A stretch of 64,000 bases of DNA from an uncultured Bacteroidota bacterium (GCA_902605445.1 CACLCL010000002.1:1-64000); one strand, 5' to 3'; positions 1 through 9,396 are shown, numbered from the stretch's first letter. Notes: generated by a model not told the origin, from the sequence alone. Numbers and translations are program-made.

Positions 1-2
1 CT

Positions 3-590
3 GACAAAGAATCGTTTTGTTACAATGGAATCTTCAAAACGATTCATAAAGAAATTTTAAAATCTAAAGAGAATTTAAAAGTAATTGACTTATACAGAGA
101 TAGCTTTACAAGACCCAGAACAAAAGTAATTGAAAAGTACAAAGAATTAGTGCTATGGAGTAACAGAATGTATATAATATCTCCTGTATGGTGGTTTAGA
201 CTAACACCAAGAATGGAAGTTTTCTTTGATGAGGTGTTAACACCTGGTTTCGCATACAAATTTGTTAATATTACAAAAACATATGCTTATCCAAAACCCT
301 TTCTAAAAGATAAAATCGTTAGGACATATATTACTCACGGTGCTCCTGCATTACCAGTAAAAACTCTCTACTTTAACTCTGTAAAACTTAGATTAGTAAT
401 GGGGGTTTACAGTTTTGTTTTTGGTTGGAAACTTTCATTGTGGTTTAAGACTAAACAATTTTGGTCTGTTCCTTTTGTTAGTCACAAAAAGAGAGAAAAA
501 TATTTAAAAGTTGTTCAAAATGATACCAAGAGAGATTTAAGAAAGAGGTTTTTTTCCAGAAAATTTGAACCAGCACTAAATTCAAAATAA
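3..590 (+). CDS. NAD(P)H oxidoreductase, flavodoxin-like fold (5' partial at window edge)
   Basis: Frame is open from the window start (DKESFCYNGIFKTIHKEILKSKENLKVIDLYRD...) and continues into the listed ORF; 'MYIISPVWWFRLTPRMEVFFDEVLTPGFAYKF' is typical of the flavodoxin_2/MdaB-like family. Confidence 0.75.
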   Translation, partial: DKESFCYNGIFKTIHKEILKSKENLKVIDLYRDSFTRPRTKVIEKYKELVLWSNRMYIISPVWWFRLTPRMEVFFDEVLTPGFAYKFVNITKTYAYPKPFLKDKIVRTYITHGAPALPVKTLYFNSVKLRLVMGVYSFVFGWKLSLWFKTKQFWSVPFVSHKKREKYLKVVQNDTKRDLRKRFFSRKFEPALNSK

Positions 591-1007
591 ATGCTAAAAA
601 GATTTAACACAAATGACTATTTAGTTAGGATACCTCTTTTTATAATATTTTTTTGGTTTGGTATTCTCAAGGTTTTAGATTTATCTCCAGCTACTGAACT
701 GATAATTGATACAGTATTTTGGATGCCATTTCTTCAGCCAGAAACATGGACAATTATTATTGGATATTGGGAAATGGCTATTGGATTGTGTTTTCTAAAC
801 AAAAAAACAACTCTTATTGCTGTTGTTTTAATGTTCTTACAAATGACAGGAACTTTTTTACCCCTAGTCATTTTGCCTGAAATTACTTTTCAAGATTCTA
901 ACCCATTTTTACCCACTCTTGAAGGTCAGTATATAATCAAAAATATTATCATAATAACTGCAGCTCTGATAATAGGAAGGAGCTACCTAAAATTTAAATT
1001 AAAATGA
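591..1007 (+). CDS. DoxX-like/DUF417-like small integral membrane protein
   Basis: 138 aa with four hydrophobic segments; 'FFWFGILKVLDLSPATELI' resembles DoxX-like proteins. Confidence 0.55.
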   Translation: MLKRFNTNDYLVRIPLFIIFFWFGILKVLDLSPATELIIDTVFWMPFLQPETWTIIIGYWEMAIGLCFLNKKTTLIAVVLMFLQMTGTFLPLVILPEITFQDSNPFLPTLEGQYIIKNIIIITAALIIGRSYLKFKLK

Positions 1008-1189
1008 AAAAAATTATTGAAGTCTATTATCCCGTAATTTTAGCTTTTATTTGCATGATTTATTCAATTGGGCTTGGGATAAGCGGCAACACAGCAGAAG
1101 CCCAATACACCGCGCATTGGCCCGGAACCATTCTCTTATTTGCAATTGCTATTCGTCAAAGAAGAAAAGACAACAATTCAAAAAAATAG
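1004..1189 (+). CDS. small membrane protein, hypothetical
   Basis: 61 aa with a hydrophobic segment; 4-bp overlap with the upstream gene suggests translational coupling. Confidence 0.4.
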   Translation: MKKIIEVYYPVILAFICMIYSIGLGISGNTAEAQYTAHWPGTILLFAIAIRQRRKDNNSKK

Positions 1190-1192
1190 ATT

Positions 1193-1381
1193 ATGTTAAG
1201 TCCACTAATGTTTATCATCGGTTTTGTTATATTTCTTCTCTACATGTCAGGGCTCCTATGGATGATAAAAAAATCTCATGACGATCAAAGAAAAAAAAGA
1301 GAAAGAGATTCCGGTATAAAAGGTGTTGATGAAAATGATTATGACGGCGGAGGAAATTGGGGTAGATTTGACAATAAATAG
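1193..1381 (+). CDS. small single-TM hypothetical protein
   Basis: 62-aa ORF, N-terminal TM followed by a charged/Gly tail, same strand and tightly spaced. Confidence 0.4.
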   Translation: MLSPLMFIIGFVIFLLYMSGLLWMIKKSHDDQRKKRERDSGIKGVDENDYDGGGNWGRFDNK

Positions 1382-1442
1382 TTTTGTAAATACTTTTTTA
1401 ATTTTTTAATTTTTTTTTAAATTGTAGTATAATTTATCAAAA

Positions 1443-2030
1443 ATGAAAAAAATTTTTCCTTTACTTTTATTTGCTTTTTTTACAACAAATTTTTTCTCTC
1501 AGGATTACGCTGAAAACTCCAATCATGGTGATTGGAGATATTATTATGGTGATGATTATTTCTTCTTTTACAATAATAATGGAGAGGGCGTTGAAAACTA
1601 TAAGTCAATTCCAGATTTAACTATCATGTTTGAAAAGAATGAAGAAGGCACAATTAGTGTTAGGTTAGATGCAGCAGTCGTATATGTTTATGATGATAGT
1701 GGTAACGACAAAAACTATGTTGAAGTTGATATCATAATTGATAATGGGGAGATGGTCTCCTTCAACGGAAAAATTTATGATGTAACTGATGAGGAAACTC
1801 GAATATATTTGTCAAGCCCAAAGAATGGGCCACGATTTGTAAATTTATTTGAGGATATGAAAAGTGGTAAAAATATTTTTATAAGAACAACTGGGGCTAA
1901 AGATCCAATAGTATTTAAGTATAGTCTTTCCGGTTTCTCTTCAGGATATACTAAGCTAGTCAATGGATGGTCTGATTGGGTTGATAATAATCAAAATCCT
2001 TTTGATTCTAAAAATCCCTTTAGAAATTAA
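1443..2030 (+). CDS. secreted hypothetical protein
   Basis: 195 aa with signal peptide MKKIFPLLLFAFFTTNFFSQ. Confidence 0.6.
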   Translation: MKKIFPLLLFAFFTTNFFSQDYAENSNHGDWRYYYGDDYFFFYNNNGEGVENYKSIPDLTIMFEKNEEGTISVRLDAAVVYVYDDSGNDKNYVEVDIIIDNGEMVSFNGKIYDVTDEETRIYLSSPKNGPRFVNLFEDMKSGKNIFIRTTGAKDPIVFKYSLSGFSSGYTKLVNGWSDWVDNNQNPFDSKNPFRN

Positions 2031-2833
2031 AAACAGGGGCTTTTTGTAACTTTTCTATATTGAATTTCCCAGCACTTTTTCGAGTTTATATAACTTTTAA
2101 CCAATAGATTATTACTCAAAATTTCAAATCTGATTTCAATTTTAGCTGATTGTTGAGTGGATCTAGCACTTATTATATTTTTTCTTCTTGACAAAGTTGT
2201 AAATAGTTCTAATTTGCCACTTTGTTTATCGTCACAAATAGTGATACTTAAATCAGAGTTATTTATTGATATCCCTTTTACTTCATCAGTAATAACAAAA
2301 TCATCTTCATTTGTAGAATAATTAACTTTATCCAGCCTCCAATGCGAAAACTTACCACTTGATTTGTATTTATCATTGTAATTTACAGAAAGAAAATCAA
2401 CCGAATCTCTTAATCTAATCTGGTCATTCATTAAAACAAAATTTATATTCTCCAACGAATCTACTTCGAAGCGAAATCTAACCAGCAAATTGTTCAGGCT
2501 ATCGAGTAATAATTTTTGATAATTCTCAGAATTAACTAAGTCATCATTTTTATCATTTAACAAGTTGATTAAAGAGTCTCTTTTTTTGTCATTTACAAAC
2601 TGTATTGTTTTTAATGAATCAACTGTTTTATTATGAGAATTGGAATTGTATTTAATTTCATTTTTGAGAACATTTGTTCTTTTGATAAGTGAATCGTTTT
2701 TAATTTTTTGATCTATTAAACTATCATGAGTTGATTTGTAAAAAATCCTCAATTCCTTTTTACTCATTTTAGTATAATCCTGTGAAAAGGAGAATGTGCT
2801 AATCAAAAAAAAAGTCAGAAATATTTTTTTCAT
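2027..2833 (-). CDS. secreted coiled-coil hypothetical protein
   Basis: Signal peptide, then 'SQDYTKMSKKELRIFYKSTHDSL' and heptad-like region; N-terminus resembles the ORF at 3352-4104. Confidence 0.6.
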   Translation of the reverse strand: MKKIFLTFFLISTFSFSQDYTKMSKKELRIFYKSTHDSLIDQKIKNDSLIKRTNVLKNEIKYNSNSHNKTVDSLKTIQFVNDKKRDSLINLLNDKNDDLVNSENYQKLLLDSLNNLLVRFRFEVDSLENINFVLMNDQIRLRDSVDFLSVNYNDKYKSSGKFSHWRLDKVNYSTNEDDFVITDEVKGISINNSDLSITICDDKQSGKLELFTTLSRRKNIISARSTQQSAKIEIRFEILSNNLLVKSYINSKKCWEIQYRKVTKSPCF

Positions 2834-2846
2834 AAAAAAAGGAAAA

Positions 2847-3338
2847 TTAACCTTTCTTTTTTGGCTTTATAATTGGAATATTTGATACTGAAAACATTTT
2901 CCATTTCTTATCAACTAATTTATACATGTACAAGCCTCTTCCTTTGTAAATGCGTCTGTAATTACTATCAAATCTTGAATATGTTGCATCAAAAAGAACC
3001 AATTCCTTAGATAACCAAACTATTCTAGATTTATCTAGCATACTATATTTATAATCATTTTGAAGATTATTTCTTAAATACTTATAAACCTTTACTAATT
3101 CATCCTCATTTTTAATTACCATGGGCTCGCCAAATAATGAAAATGTTACAGGATATGTAAAAAAACTTACAATCTTATCATAATCAGCATACTCAAATGA
3201 CTTACTATATTTTTGCCAATTATTTATGATTGTTTTTTCTACTAATGCTTTCTTTTTGTAAATAGTTTTTTTATTATTTTTCTGTGAAAATGAATTAAAA
3301 GATAATAATATTAAAACCGCAATAAGAAACTTCTTCAT
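2847..3338 (-). CDS. secreted hypothetical protein (NTF2/SnoaL-like?)
   Basis: 163 aa, signal peptide MKKFLIAVLILLSFNSFSQ; 'KSFEYADYDKIVSFFTYPVTF' is SnoaL-like in flavour only. Confidence 0.45.
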   Translation of the reverse strand: MKKFLIAVLILLSFNSFSQKNNKKTIYKKKALVEKTIINNWQKYSKSFEYADYDKIVSFFTYPVTFSLFGEPMVIKNEDELVKVYKYLRNNLQNDYKYSMLDKSRIVWLSKELVLFDATYSRFDSNYRRIYKGRGLYMYKLVDKKWKMFSVSNIPIIKPKKKG

Positions 3339-3351
3339 AATTTAAAATTTA

Positions 3352-4104
3352 TTAAAAACATATTCGATAACTGTAAGAATCAATTTCCATAGTTTCCAAG
3401 TCTAAGAAATAATATGAATCACCTATAACTTTTATTTTAGTCATTCTTTCATCATCTGATTCTGCCTCATAAAAATCACCTTCAGCATAATACTCATCAC
3501 CAAAATTTATTGTCATAATATTTTGATAATTATCATACTCCATTGAAACTATTTGAAAGGAACTTTCATAAAAATTCATCCAATATTTACCATCACTTCT
3601 AACAAAGGACACTGATGATGAATCATTTTCCGAATAACAACTACCAGTTGTTAAAACACCACCAACCCAATCATCTCTGTCTAGAAAAGATATATTCTGA
3701 TCTCTGTATATACCTAACTGATAATTAAGCTGGTTAGTGACGCTCATAATACTATCCGATAGAGCTACAATCATCTCATTTAATCCAAGATTAGCATCAG
3801 ATAATCTAGTACGTTCGTCTTTTACATTTTCAATTTCAAGATTTAATTCATCAATTATTGTTTCCAAGGAATTTATTGTCGATAATCTTTCACGATTAGA
3901 TTTTTCAGAAACCGATAAATCATCTGTCAAATTTCTATTAATATCCTTCAAATTTCTATTTACGGTGAATAGTGAGTCAATAGTGTTGAGTTTTTTTTGG
4001 TGTTCAATTCTAAGCTCTTTTTTATTCATCTTCATATAATCTTGTGAAAATGAAAAGAAAAAAGAAAAACAAAATATTGTAAAAAATATTTTTTTCATAT
4101 GCAT
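3352..4104 (-). CDS. secreted coiled-coil hypothetical protein
   Basis: 'FSQDYMKMNKKELRIEHQKKLNTIDSL' parallels 'FSQDYTKMSKKELRIFYKSTHDSL' of the ORF at 2027-2833. Confidence 0.6.
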   Translation of the reverse strand: MHMKKIFFTIFCFSFFFSFSQDYMKMNKKELRIEHQKKLNTIDSLFTVNRNLKDINRNLTDDLSVSEKSNRERLSTINSLETIIDELNLEIENVKDERTRLSDANLGLNEMIVALSDSIMSVTNQLNYQLGIYRDQNISFLDRDDWVGGVLTTGSCYSENDSSSVSFVRSDGKYWMNFYESSFQIVSMEYDNYQNIMTINFGDEYYAEGDFYEAESDDERMTKIKVIGDSYYFLDLETMEIDSYSYRICF

Positions 4105-4150
4105 TTGTTTTCGTGAAATTAAAAAAAAATATATTTTTGCAGGTCTTTTT

Positions 4151-4552
4151 ATGAAACTTTATATTAAATATTCTGATCAATTTGGAGTTACTGCAAATGT
4201 TCTTTGTATGCTACACTGTTTACTTACTCCATTTTTATTTGTTTTTCAAGCCAAAACTGCAACCTACTTTTCAGAAATTACTTTTTTTTGGGGTTTTTTG
4301 AATTATTTTTTATTAGCTATTTCATTCATAGCGGTTTATCAATCTGCTAAAAAAACTACAAATAATATTGTAAAGTATATGTTAATTACGACTTGGATGT
4401 GCTTAAGCTTTTTGATAATAAACGAAGGATTTGAACTATACCATCTCCCAGAAGCCTTAACATATGCAGCGGCTTCAACACTCGCATTCACTCACATTTA
4501 CAATCTCAAATATTGTAATTGCAAAGATGAGGAGTGCTGCGTTAAAAAGTAA
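4151..4552 (+). CDS. MerC-domain membrane protein
   Basis: 'DQFGVTANVLCMLHCLLTPFLF' Cys-His TM motif, several TMs, C-terminal 'CNCKDEECCVKK'. Confidence 0.75.
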   Translation: MKLYIKYSDQFGVTANVLCMLHCLLTPFLFVFQAKTATYFSEITFFWGFLNYFLLAISFIAVYQSAKKTTNNIVKYMLITTWMCLSFLIINEGFELYHLPEALTYAAASTLAFTHIYNLKYCNCKDEECCVKK

Positions 4553-4554
4553 AA

Positions 4555-5838
4555 TTAGTTTTTAATTATTTTTTCTATTGTTAGGTTAGTTCCATCATCC
4601 AACATAATAATATACATTCCCTTATCCAAAGAACTAATATTAAGTCTGTCATCCATTTTATTTATAAAAACCTTTTTTCCATTCAAATCAAAAATGCTCA
4701 CATCTATATCATGATTGTTATCAATGAAAATATAATCAGAACTCGGGTTTGGATATATTCGAAAGGTTTTTGGAAGCTTATTTTGAGTACTTAGAGGATA
4801 GCCAAAAGAAACATTATCAAAATAATACACAACGTCTTCATTGCCAATATTACCGAAATTAAAAAATAACGATGCTAAATCAAATATGTAATCAAAGTTC
4901 AGTTCTGCTGTTCCAGCAGCTTGGTTTGAAAAATCAAATTCTATTGTTTCCCATTGACCTGAAACTGTTGTATATGAGTCGGTTTCAACTGAATGAGAAG
5001 GATTATTTGAGTCTTCAATTTTTAATCTTATTGGTATTCCAATCTCATCTGTTCCCGAAACATAAACATGCACATACATTTTTGTTTCTGTTTCAGAAAC
5101 AGGAATATCATTAAGAAAGCCAGCAGCGGTTCCTATTGTCACACCTGCCCAGCTTTCAGCATTTGAATTTTTTTCTACACGAGCATAATTACCATCAATT
5201 GTTTCCAAAATTGTTGATGGACCATTACCCCCAAAGTCTGTTAATACGTAATATACACTTGAATCCTCAAACGTAACCGGTAGATCCATTTGCGATAATC
5301 CATTACTAGGGTCAGATTGAAATATGTCATCAAAATAAAAAGTAGAGTCTAAAGTACCATCTCCTATATTACCAAAATCAAACATTAAAACTAATTTTCT
5401 GTATGTGTTTGGGGGTTCTCCTGAAAAATCCCAGCTCAAAATTTCCCACTCATTTGTTTTTGTCGTAAAAGCATCTCTTTCAGTTGCTGGTTCGGACGGA
5501 AATTCGCCTTGATCTCCCTCAATTTTAAATTTTACTAATAATCCAGGATGTGGGGATAAAACCCTCATATTGATTGTAGTATTTTCAGAAAAATCTAAAT
5601 AATCGTCAAGCTCAATATAACTTCCTGCCCATATATCACCACCATCTCTGATAATGACACCTACATATTCACTTGGGTTATCATTGTCGATTTGTGGGTT
5701 GTACACTACATAGCCCGAACCACCATTAAAATGAACAAAATCATGATTTTCAATTTGATTGTTTTCAAAATCAATGGGTAAAGAAATCTGAGAATTCAAA
5801 GCTAGTGGAAGTAAAAATAAATGTAAAAATCGTTTCAT
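4555..5838 (-). CDS. T9SS-exported protein with two CBM-like domains
   Basis: Two similar modules ('LPIDFENNQI...IWAGSYIEL' and 'LPVTFEDSSV...SWAGVTIG') and C-terminal 'FRIYPNPSSDYIFI...ISSLDKGMYIIML' T9SS type A domain. Confidence 0.7.
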   Translation of the reverse strand: MKRFLHLFLLPLALNSQISLPIDFENNQIENHDFVHFNGGSGYVVYNPQIDNDNPSEYVGVIIRDGGDIWAGSYIELDDYLDFSENTTINMRVLSPHPGLLVKFKIEGDQGEFPSEPATERDAFTTKTNEWEILSWDFSGEPPNTYRKLVLMFDFGNIGDGTLDSTFYFDDIFQSDPSNGLSQMDLPVTFEDSSVYYVLTDFGGNGPSTILETIDGNYARVEKNSNAESWAGVTIGTAAGFLNDIPVSETETKMYVHVYVSGTDEIGIPIRLKIEDSNNPSHSVETDSYTTVSGQWETIEFDFSNQAAGTAELNFDYIFDLASLFFNFGNIGNEDVVYYFDNVSFGYPLSTQNKLPKTFRIYPNPSSDYIFIDNNHDIDVSIFDLNGKKVFINKMDDRLNISSLDKGMYIIMLDDGTNLTIEKIIKN

Positions 5839-5856
5839 GATTAGTAAAATTAATAT

Positions 5857-6993
5857 TTAATTTTTAGTGATAATATGAGTTGTTGTGTTAATTTCATCTT
5901 TCAGAACAAGTATGTAATTACCTTTTTCCAAACAGCTAATATCAATTTTATCCGTTATTAATTCATTAATAACCTCTTTTCCTGAAAGGTCAAAAATAAC
6001 AGCTTTAAAATTTTTGCTGTGATTTAAATAAATGTGTGTAGAAGAAGGGTTTGGAAAAAATTTAAGATTTGAGGGATTAAGGTTGTTTACATTTAAATTT
6101 GCAGCTAATAAATATTCTAATGCATCATTGGCCATTTCTTGAGCATTATGTCCAACATTAGGCACAGTATATAATTCCCAGTTAAAAAAAATATTAATCT
6201 CTTCAGCGAAAGACATACTGTAAATATAAAAATAGTTACCTCTATCAAATCTATTTAACCCTTGTTGATTATCTAAGACATTATTATGTCTAAGACCTGC
6301 TGAATTGGGATCATTATCATTTTCACCCAAGTGTACAATCAATTTATTAGAAAATATATTTATTAAGTCTGACTCATAAATTTCACTATTATCAATTCCA
6401 TAAGGAAAACTTATTCCATATTCGGGGACGGTATACCATCCTGCATTTGAACAAACGGCAATTTCAACACGGCTCTCTGGAAGAAACATTAATAATCTGT
6501 GCAAAAATTGAGCACCTCCAGAGTGTCCCCAAGCTTTATATCCCGTTTGTGTTCCATTAATATCATTCACTATTAAATCGAACAAGGGATCTATAACCGA
6601 AAAAGTCCATTCATTTTCGGGGTTTCTAGTTTGTGGTGTTGGATTATCACCGTCGACATACACATTTCCCATAAGATAATCATCCCCTAAACCAGGGTAA
6701 TAATCATCAGAAAATTGGGGGGCAATAACGATAAAATTATTATCATTTGCCATATCAATCCAAAAGTCACGATAATCGTCAGCATTACGTGAAGCACCAT
6801 GGAAAGAAAATAATATTGGCATTGTTGTTATGTCACCTGAAGGAATATGAAAATAAACTTCAATTGGTTTATCATCAAGCGGGCTTTCAGGGATAAATGT
6901 AAAATTTCCTGTTGTGTTTGGACTTAAATTTTGAGAATTTATAACTGAAAAATAAAACATCAGTAGCAAAAAAAAATATAATTCTTTTTTCAT
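5857..6993 (-). CDS. T9SS-exported alpha/beta hydrolase (esterase-like)
   Basis: 'PILFSFHGASRNADDYRDF', 'GHSGGAQFLHRLL' (nucleophile GxSGG), C-terminal 'LKFFPNPSSTHIYL' sorting domain. Confidence 0.75.
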   Translation of the reverse strand: MKKELYFFLLLMFYFSVINSQNLSPNTTGNFTFIPESPLDDKPIEVYFHIPSGDITTMPILFSFHGASRNADDYRDFWIDMANDNNFIVIAPQFSDDYYPGLGDDYLMGNVYVDGDNPTPQTRNPENEWTFSVIDPLFDLIVNDINGTQTGYKAWGHSGGAQFLHRLLMFLPESRVEIAVCSNAGWYTVPEYGISFPYGIDNSEIYESDLINIFSNKLIVHLGENDNDPNSAGLRHNNVLDNQQGLNRFDRGNYFYIYSMSFAEEINIFFNWELYTVPNVGHNAQEMANDALEYLLAANLNVNNLNPSNLKFFPNPSSTHIYLNHSKNFKAVIFDLSGKEVINELITDKIDISCLEKGNYILVLKDEINTTTHIITKN

Positions 6994-7799
6994 TGTTTCT
7001 TATTTTTTTTAAAAAAATCAATTATAAGTTTCGTGTCTCTTGTTCTCCATCTGTGACCATCATTATGTGTAAACCAAACTAAATTACCTTTTCTGCTTTT
7101 GTAATATTCGGTTAGAATATTATCATTCCAGTATCCAATATATTTAGCTTTTTTTTCTTTAATTATATGATTAACTAATTTTTTTTGTCTTGAAAAACTG
7201 TATTCTTTTTTGCCAGAAGTGTGAAAAATTGGGATTGAGGGGAGGTTCATTTCAGTAATATTTTCAAGACCTACGTTTGCAGTAATTGCAGGTGCTGCCG
7301 CTGCAAAAACCTTAGGCCTTAATTGTATTAATATATATGTGAATGTGCCACCATTTGAAGATCCTGTACAATAAATCCTCTTATCATCAATTGGAAAAGT
7401 ATTTAAAAAATAACTATACATAAAATCAAAAAACTTAACGTCTCTATTCTCATAATCTCCAATTTTGAATTGCCAACCTGTTTTTTCTGCATTAATATCC
7501 CAGGGTGATTTTGAATTAACTCCTTGAGGAAAAACAACTATTGCCTCCTTCCAAAACTTATGTACTGGAAATCTTTTTATAAATCTTTCAGCACTTCCAC
7601 CGTGTCCGTGCCATACAAAAATTAACGGGGCATTTTTTAAAAACTGCTTTTCAGGTACATATACTATTGCACTTCTTTCAATCCCATTAACCTTCCAGAA
7701 TTTTAATGAGATATTTTTATCAAAATAACTATCATCAATATTTTGGTGTTGCGCAGAGGAAAGAAGTGGGATAAATAGTAATAGAATTAGCTTTTTCAT
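6990..7799 (-). CDS. PHB depolymerase/LpqC-family esterase
   Basis: 'PLIFVWHGHGGSAERFIKRF', 'YCTGSSNGGTFTYIL' (GxSNGG), 'HNDGHRW'; signal peptide. Confidence 0.75.
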   Translation of the reverse strand: MKKLILLLFIPLLSSAQHQNIDDSYFDKNISLKFWKVNGIERSAIVYVPEKQFLKNAPLIFVWHGHGGSAERFIKRFPVHKFWKEAIVVFPQGVNSKSPWDINAEKTGWQFKIGDYENRDVKFFDFMYSYFLNTFPIDDKRIYCTGSSNGGTFTYILIQLRPKVFAAAAPAITANVGLENITEMNLPSIPIFHTSGKKEYSFSRQKKLVNHIIKEKKAKYIGYWNDNILTEYYKSRKGNLVWFTHNDGHRWRTRDTKLIIDFFKKNKKQ

Positions 7800-7830
7800 T
7801 GGAGGAGAAAGTTAATAAAAAAGCTGGAAT

Positions 7831-7875
7831 TGAGCCAATGCCGAGAATTGAACTCGGGACCTCTTCCTTACCAAG
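7831..7875 (-). repeat. att-like tRNA-Thr(GGT) 3'-half fragment
   Basis: 45/45 identity to 11102-11146; ends within the anticodon loop, and the D arm and 5' acceptor strand are absent. Confidence 0.85.
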
Positions 7876-7974
7876 TAAAAACCCTAAATGATCAATAGGA
7901 AAAGGTTAGACTATAATTGTTGAGTTTCTTAACTATTTATAAAAGTGTCAATTTATAATATTAAAAAATATTAT

Positions 7975-7982
7975 TATATTTG
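7975..7982 (+). promoter_or_regulatory. candidate Bacteroidota -7 box (TATATTTG) for the AIPR gene
   Basis: Matches TAnnTTTG upstream of the ATG at 8056; no well-spaced -33 TTG seen. Confidence 0.3.
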
Positions 7983-8055
7983 AGTATTATTAATCGATCG
8001 ACTTGAACATCAATGCTATAGAGCGAGTTCTAACAAGATCACTAAAACAATTAAA

Positions 8056-9258
8056 ATGAATAATACACACTCTTCGAGTGACGATCACATCGTTGCTCTT
8101 CAATTCAAAACAATCAGAAACATTTCATCAAAAAGAGACTCCTTCAAGGGAAGGAAAATTCTTGTTGGTTTAGTAGACACCACTGAATTACTAAAGCTTG
8201 GTAAAGACTCTGGTGACGGTAAATTAACCACTAATGTTGCTGATAAAAAAGCTAATGTTAGAGATGCTGTTGTAGCAAAAAAAGGAAAAATGATTTCGGT
8301 AAAGACAGGAGTCACTAAAGAAATCTACAGTAGTCTTGAAAACGAACCTGATATTTTCCATTTCCTTAATAACGGAATCACTATTCTGTGTGATAGAAGT
8401 GAGGAAAATAAGGAAAAACCTGGTTATTTATCTCTGAAAAATCCAAGTATTGCTAATGGTGGTCATACCCACGATGTAATTAGAGCTTTTCACCATAATC
8501 ATCCTGCATCCAACGATGCACTTTGTAAAGTTGAAGTTATATATGTTGACATAAAGCATAAAGAAAATCAGGATTTAGATGATGAAATTTCAATTGCTAG
8601 AAACACCCAAAAGAAAGTAGCTGATGTAAGTATTGCTGGTAAAAGAGGTATTTTAGATGATCTTCATTGGCTTAATAATCAGGATATTGGGAGATCAGAA
8701 ACTGATAAACATAAATTTGACCCACTAAAACTTCTTCAAGTTACCTTTTTATTGTGTCCAGATTCTATGTGGAATAAGTGGGAAGATAGAAACCTAAACA
8801 GAGCATCAGTATACAGTGCAAAAAGTAGCTGTTTAAAAACATACAGAAAATTTCATAATGATAACTTGGAGGCTAAGAAGTTTATTGATAAGGTCAGTTC
8901 AGAAGCTTTAAAATTATATTTTGAGTTTCAAAGAACAGATATAATTAAAGGAATGTTTAAACAAATCAAAAGTGACTCTTACACAGACCTTGGTGATGGC
9001 AAGTATCGACTAAAAGATGGATGGATTCTACCAATAATCTCTGCTTTATCACACTTTTTGGATACCAAAACCTTCAAGGTAAATATGCCAAGTGAGAAAC
9101 TATTGCGTGGAATTATTGCTAGTATTTATGAAAGCGGGTATGAAAATGAGAAAAATGTTCAGTTACTAGGAAAAAATTCTCAATCTTATACACAAGTTCT
9201 TAGATTACTTCAATCTGAATTTGATCTTGAGTCGCTAGGCAAACAAACGTTTAAGTAA
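8056..9258 (+). CDS. AIPR (abortive infection phage resistance)-like family protein
   Basis: 400 aa; 'DIFHFLNNGITILCDR', 'SLKNPSIANGGHTHDVIRAF', 'VEVIYVDIKHKENQDLDDEISIARNTQKKV' match the NNGIT / (V)NGGQT / IxxxxNTQ architecture of AIPR proteins. Confidence 0.7.
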   Translation: MNNTHSSSDDHIVALQFKTIRNISSKRDSFKGRKILVGLVDTTELLKLGKDSGDGKLTTNVADKKANVRDAVVAKKGKMISVKTGVTKEIYSSLENEPDIFHFLNNGITILCDRSEENKEKPGYLSLKNPSIANGGHTHDVIRAFHHNHPASNDALCKVEVIYVDIKHKENQDLDDEISIARNTQKKVADVSIAGKRGILDDLHWLNNQDIGRSETDKHKFDPLKLLQVTFLLCPDSMWNKWEDRNLNRASVYSAKSSCLKTYRKFHNDNLEAKKFIDKVSSEALKLYFEFQRTDIIKGMFKQIKSDSYTDLGDGKYRLKDGWILPIISALSHFLDTKTFKVNMPSEKLLRGIIASIYESGYENEKNVQLLGKNSQSYTQVLRLLQSEFDLESLGKQTFK

Positions 9259-9280
9259 AATTTAGTAAGGAAATCAAGTA

Positions 9281-9396
9281 ATTCCCGAGAATTCAACTCG
9301 GGAGTTCTTCCTTACCAAAGAAGATATAAGAATATAAATCAAAATATTTATGAGGAAAAGGTCAGCAGGCACTTATTTAGCGCTCTTTAGTTACTG
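9281..9396 (-). other. degenerate, split tRNA-Thr-like element
   Basis: T-arm and anticodon-arm copy at about 9284-9324 (ccgag-aattcaa-ctcgg; tcttccttaccaa[a]gaag), then about 55 nt, then 'agcgctct...actgag' resembling the D-arm half of tRNA-Thr(GGT). Confidence 0.5.
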
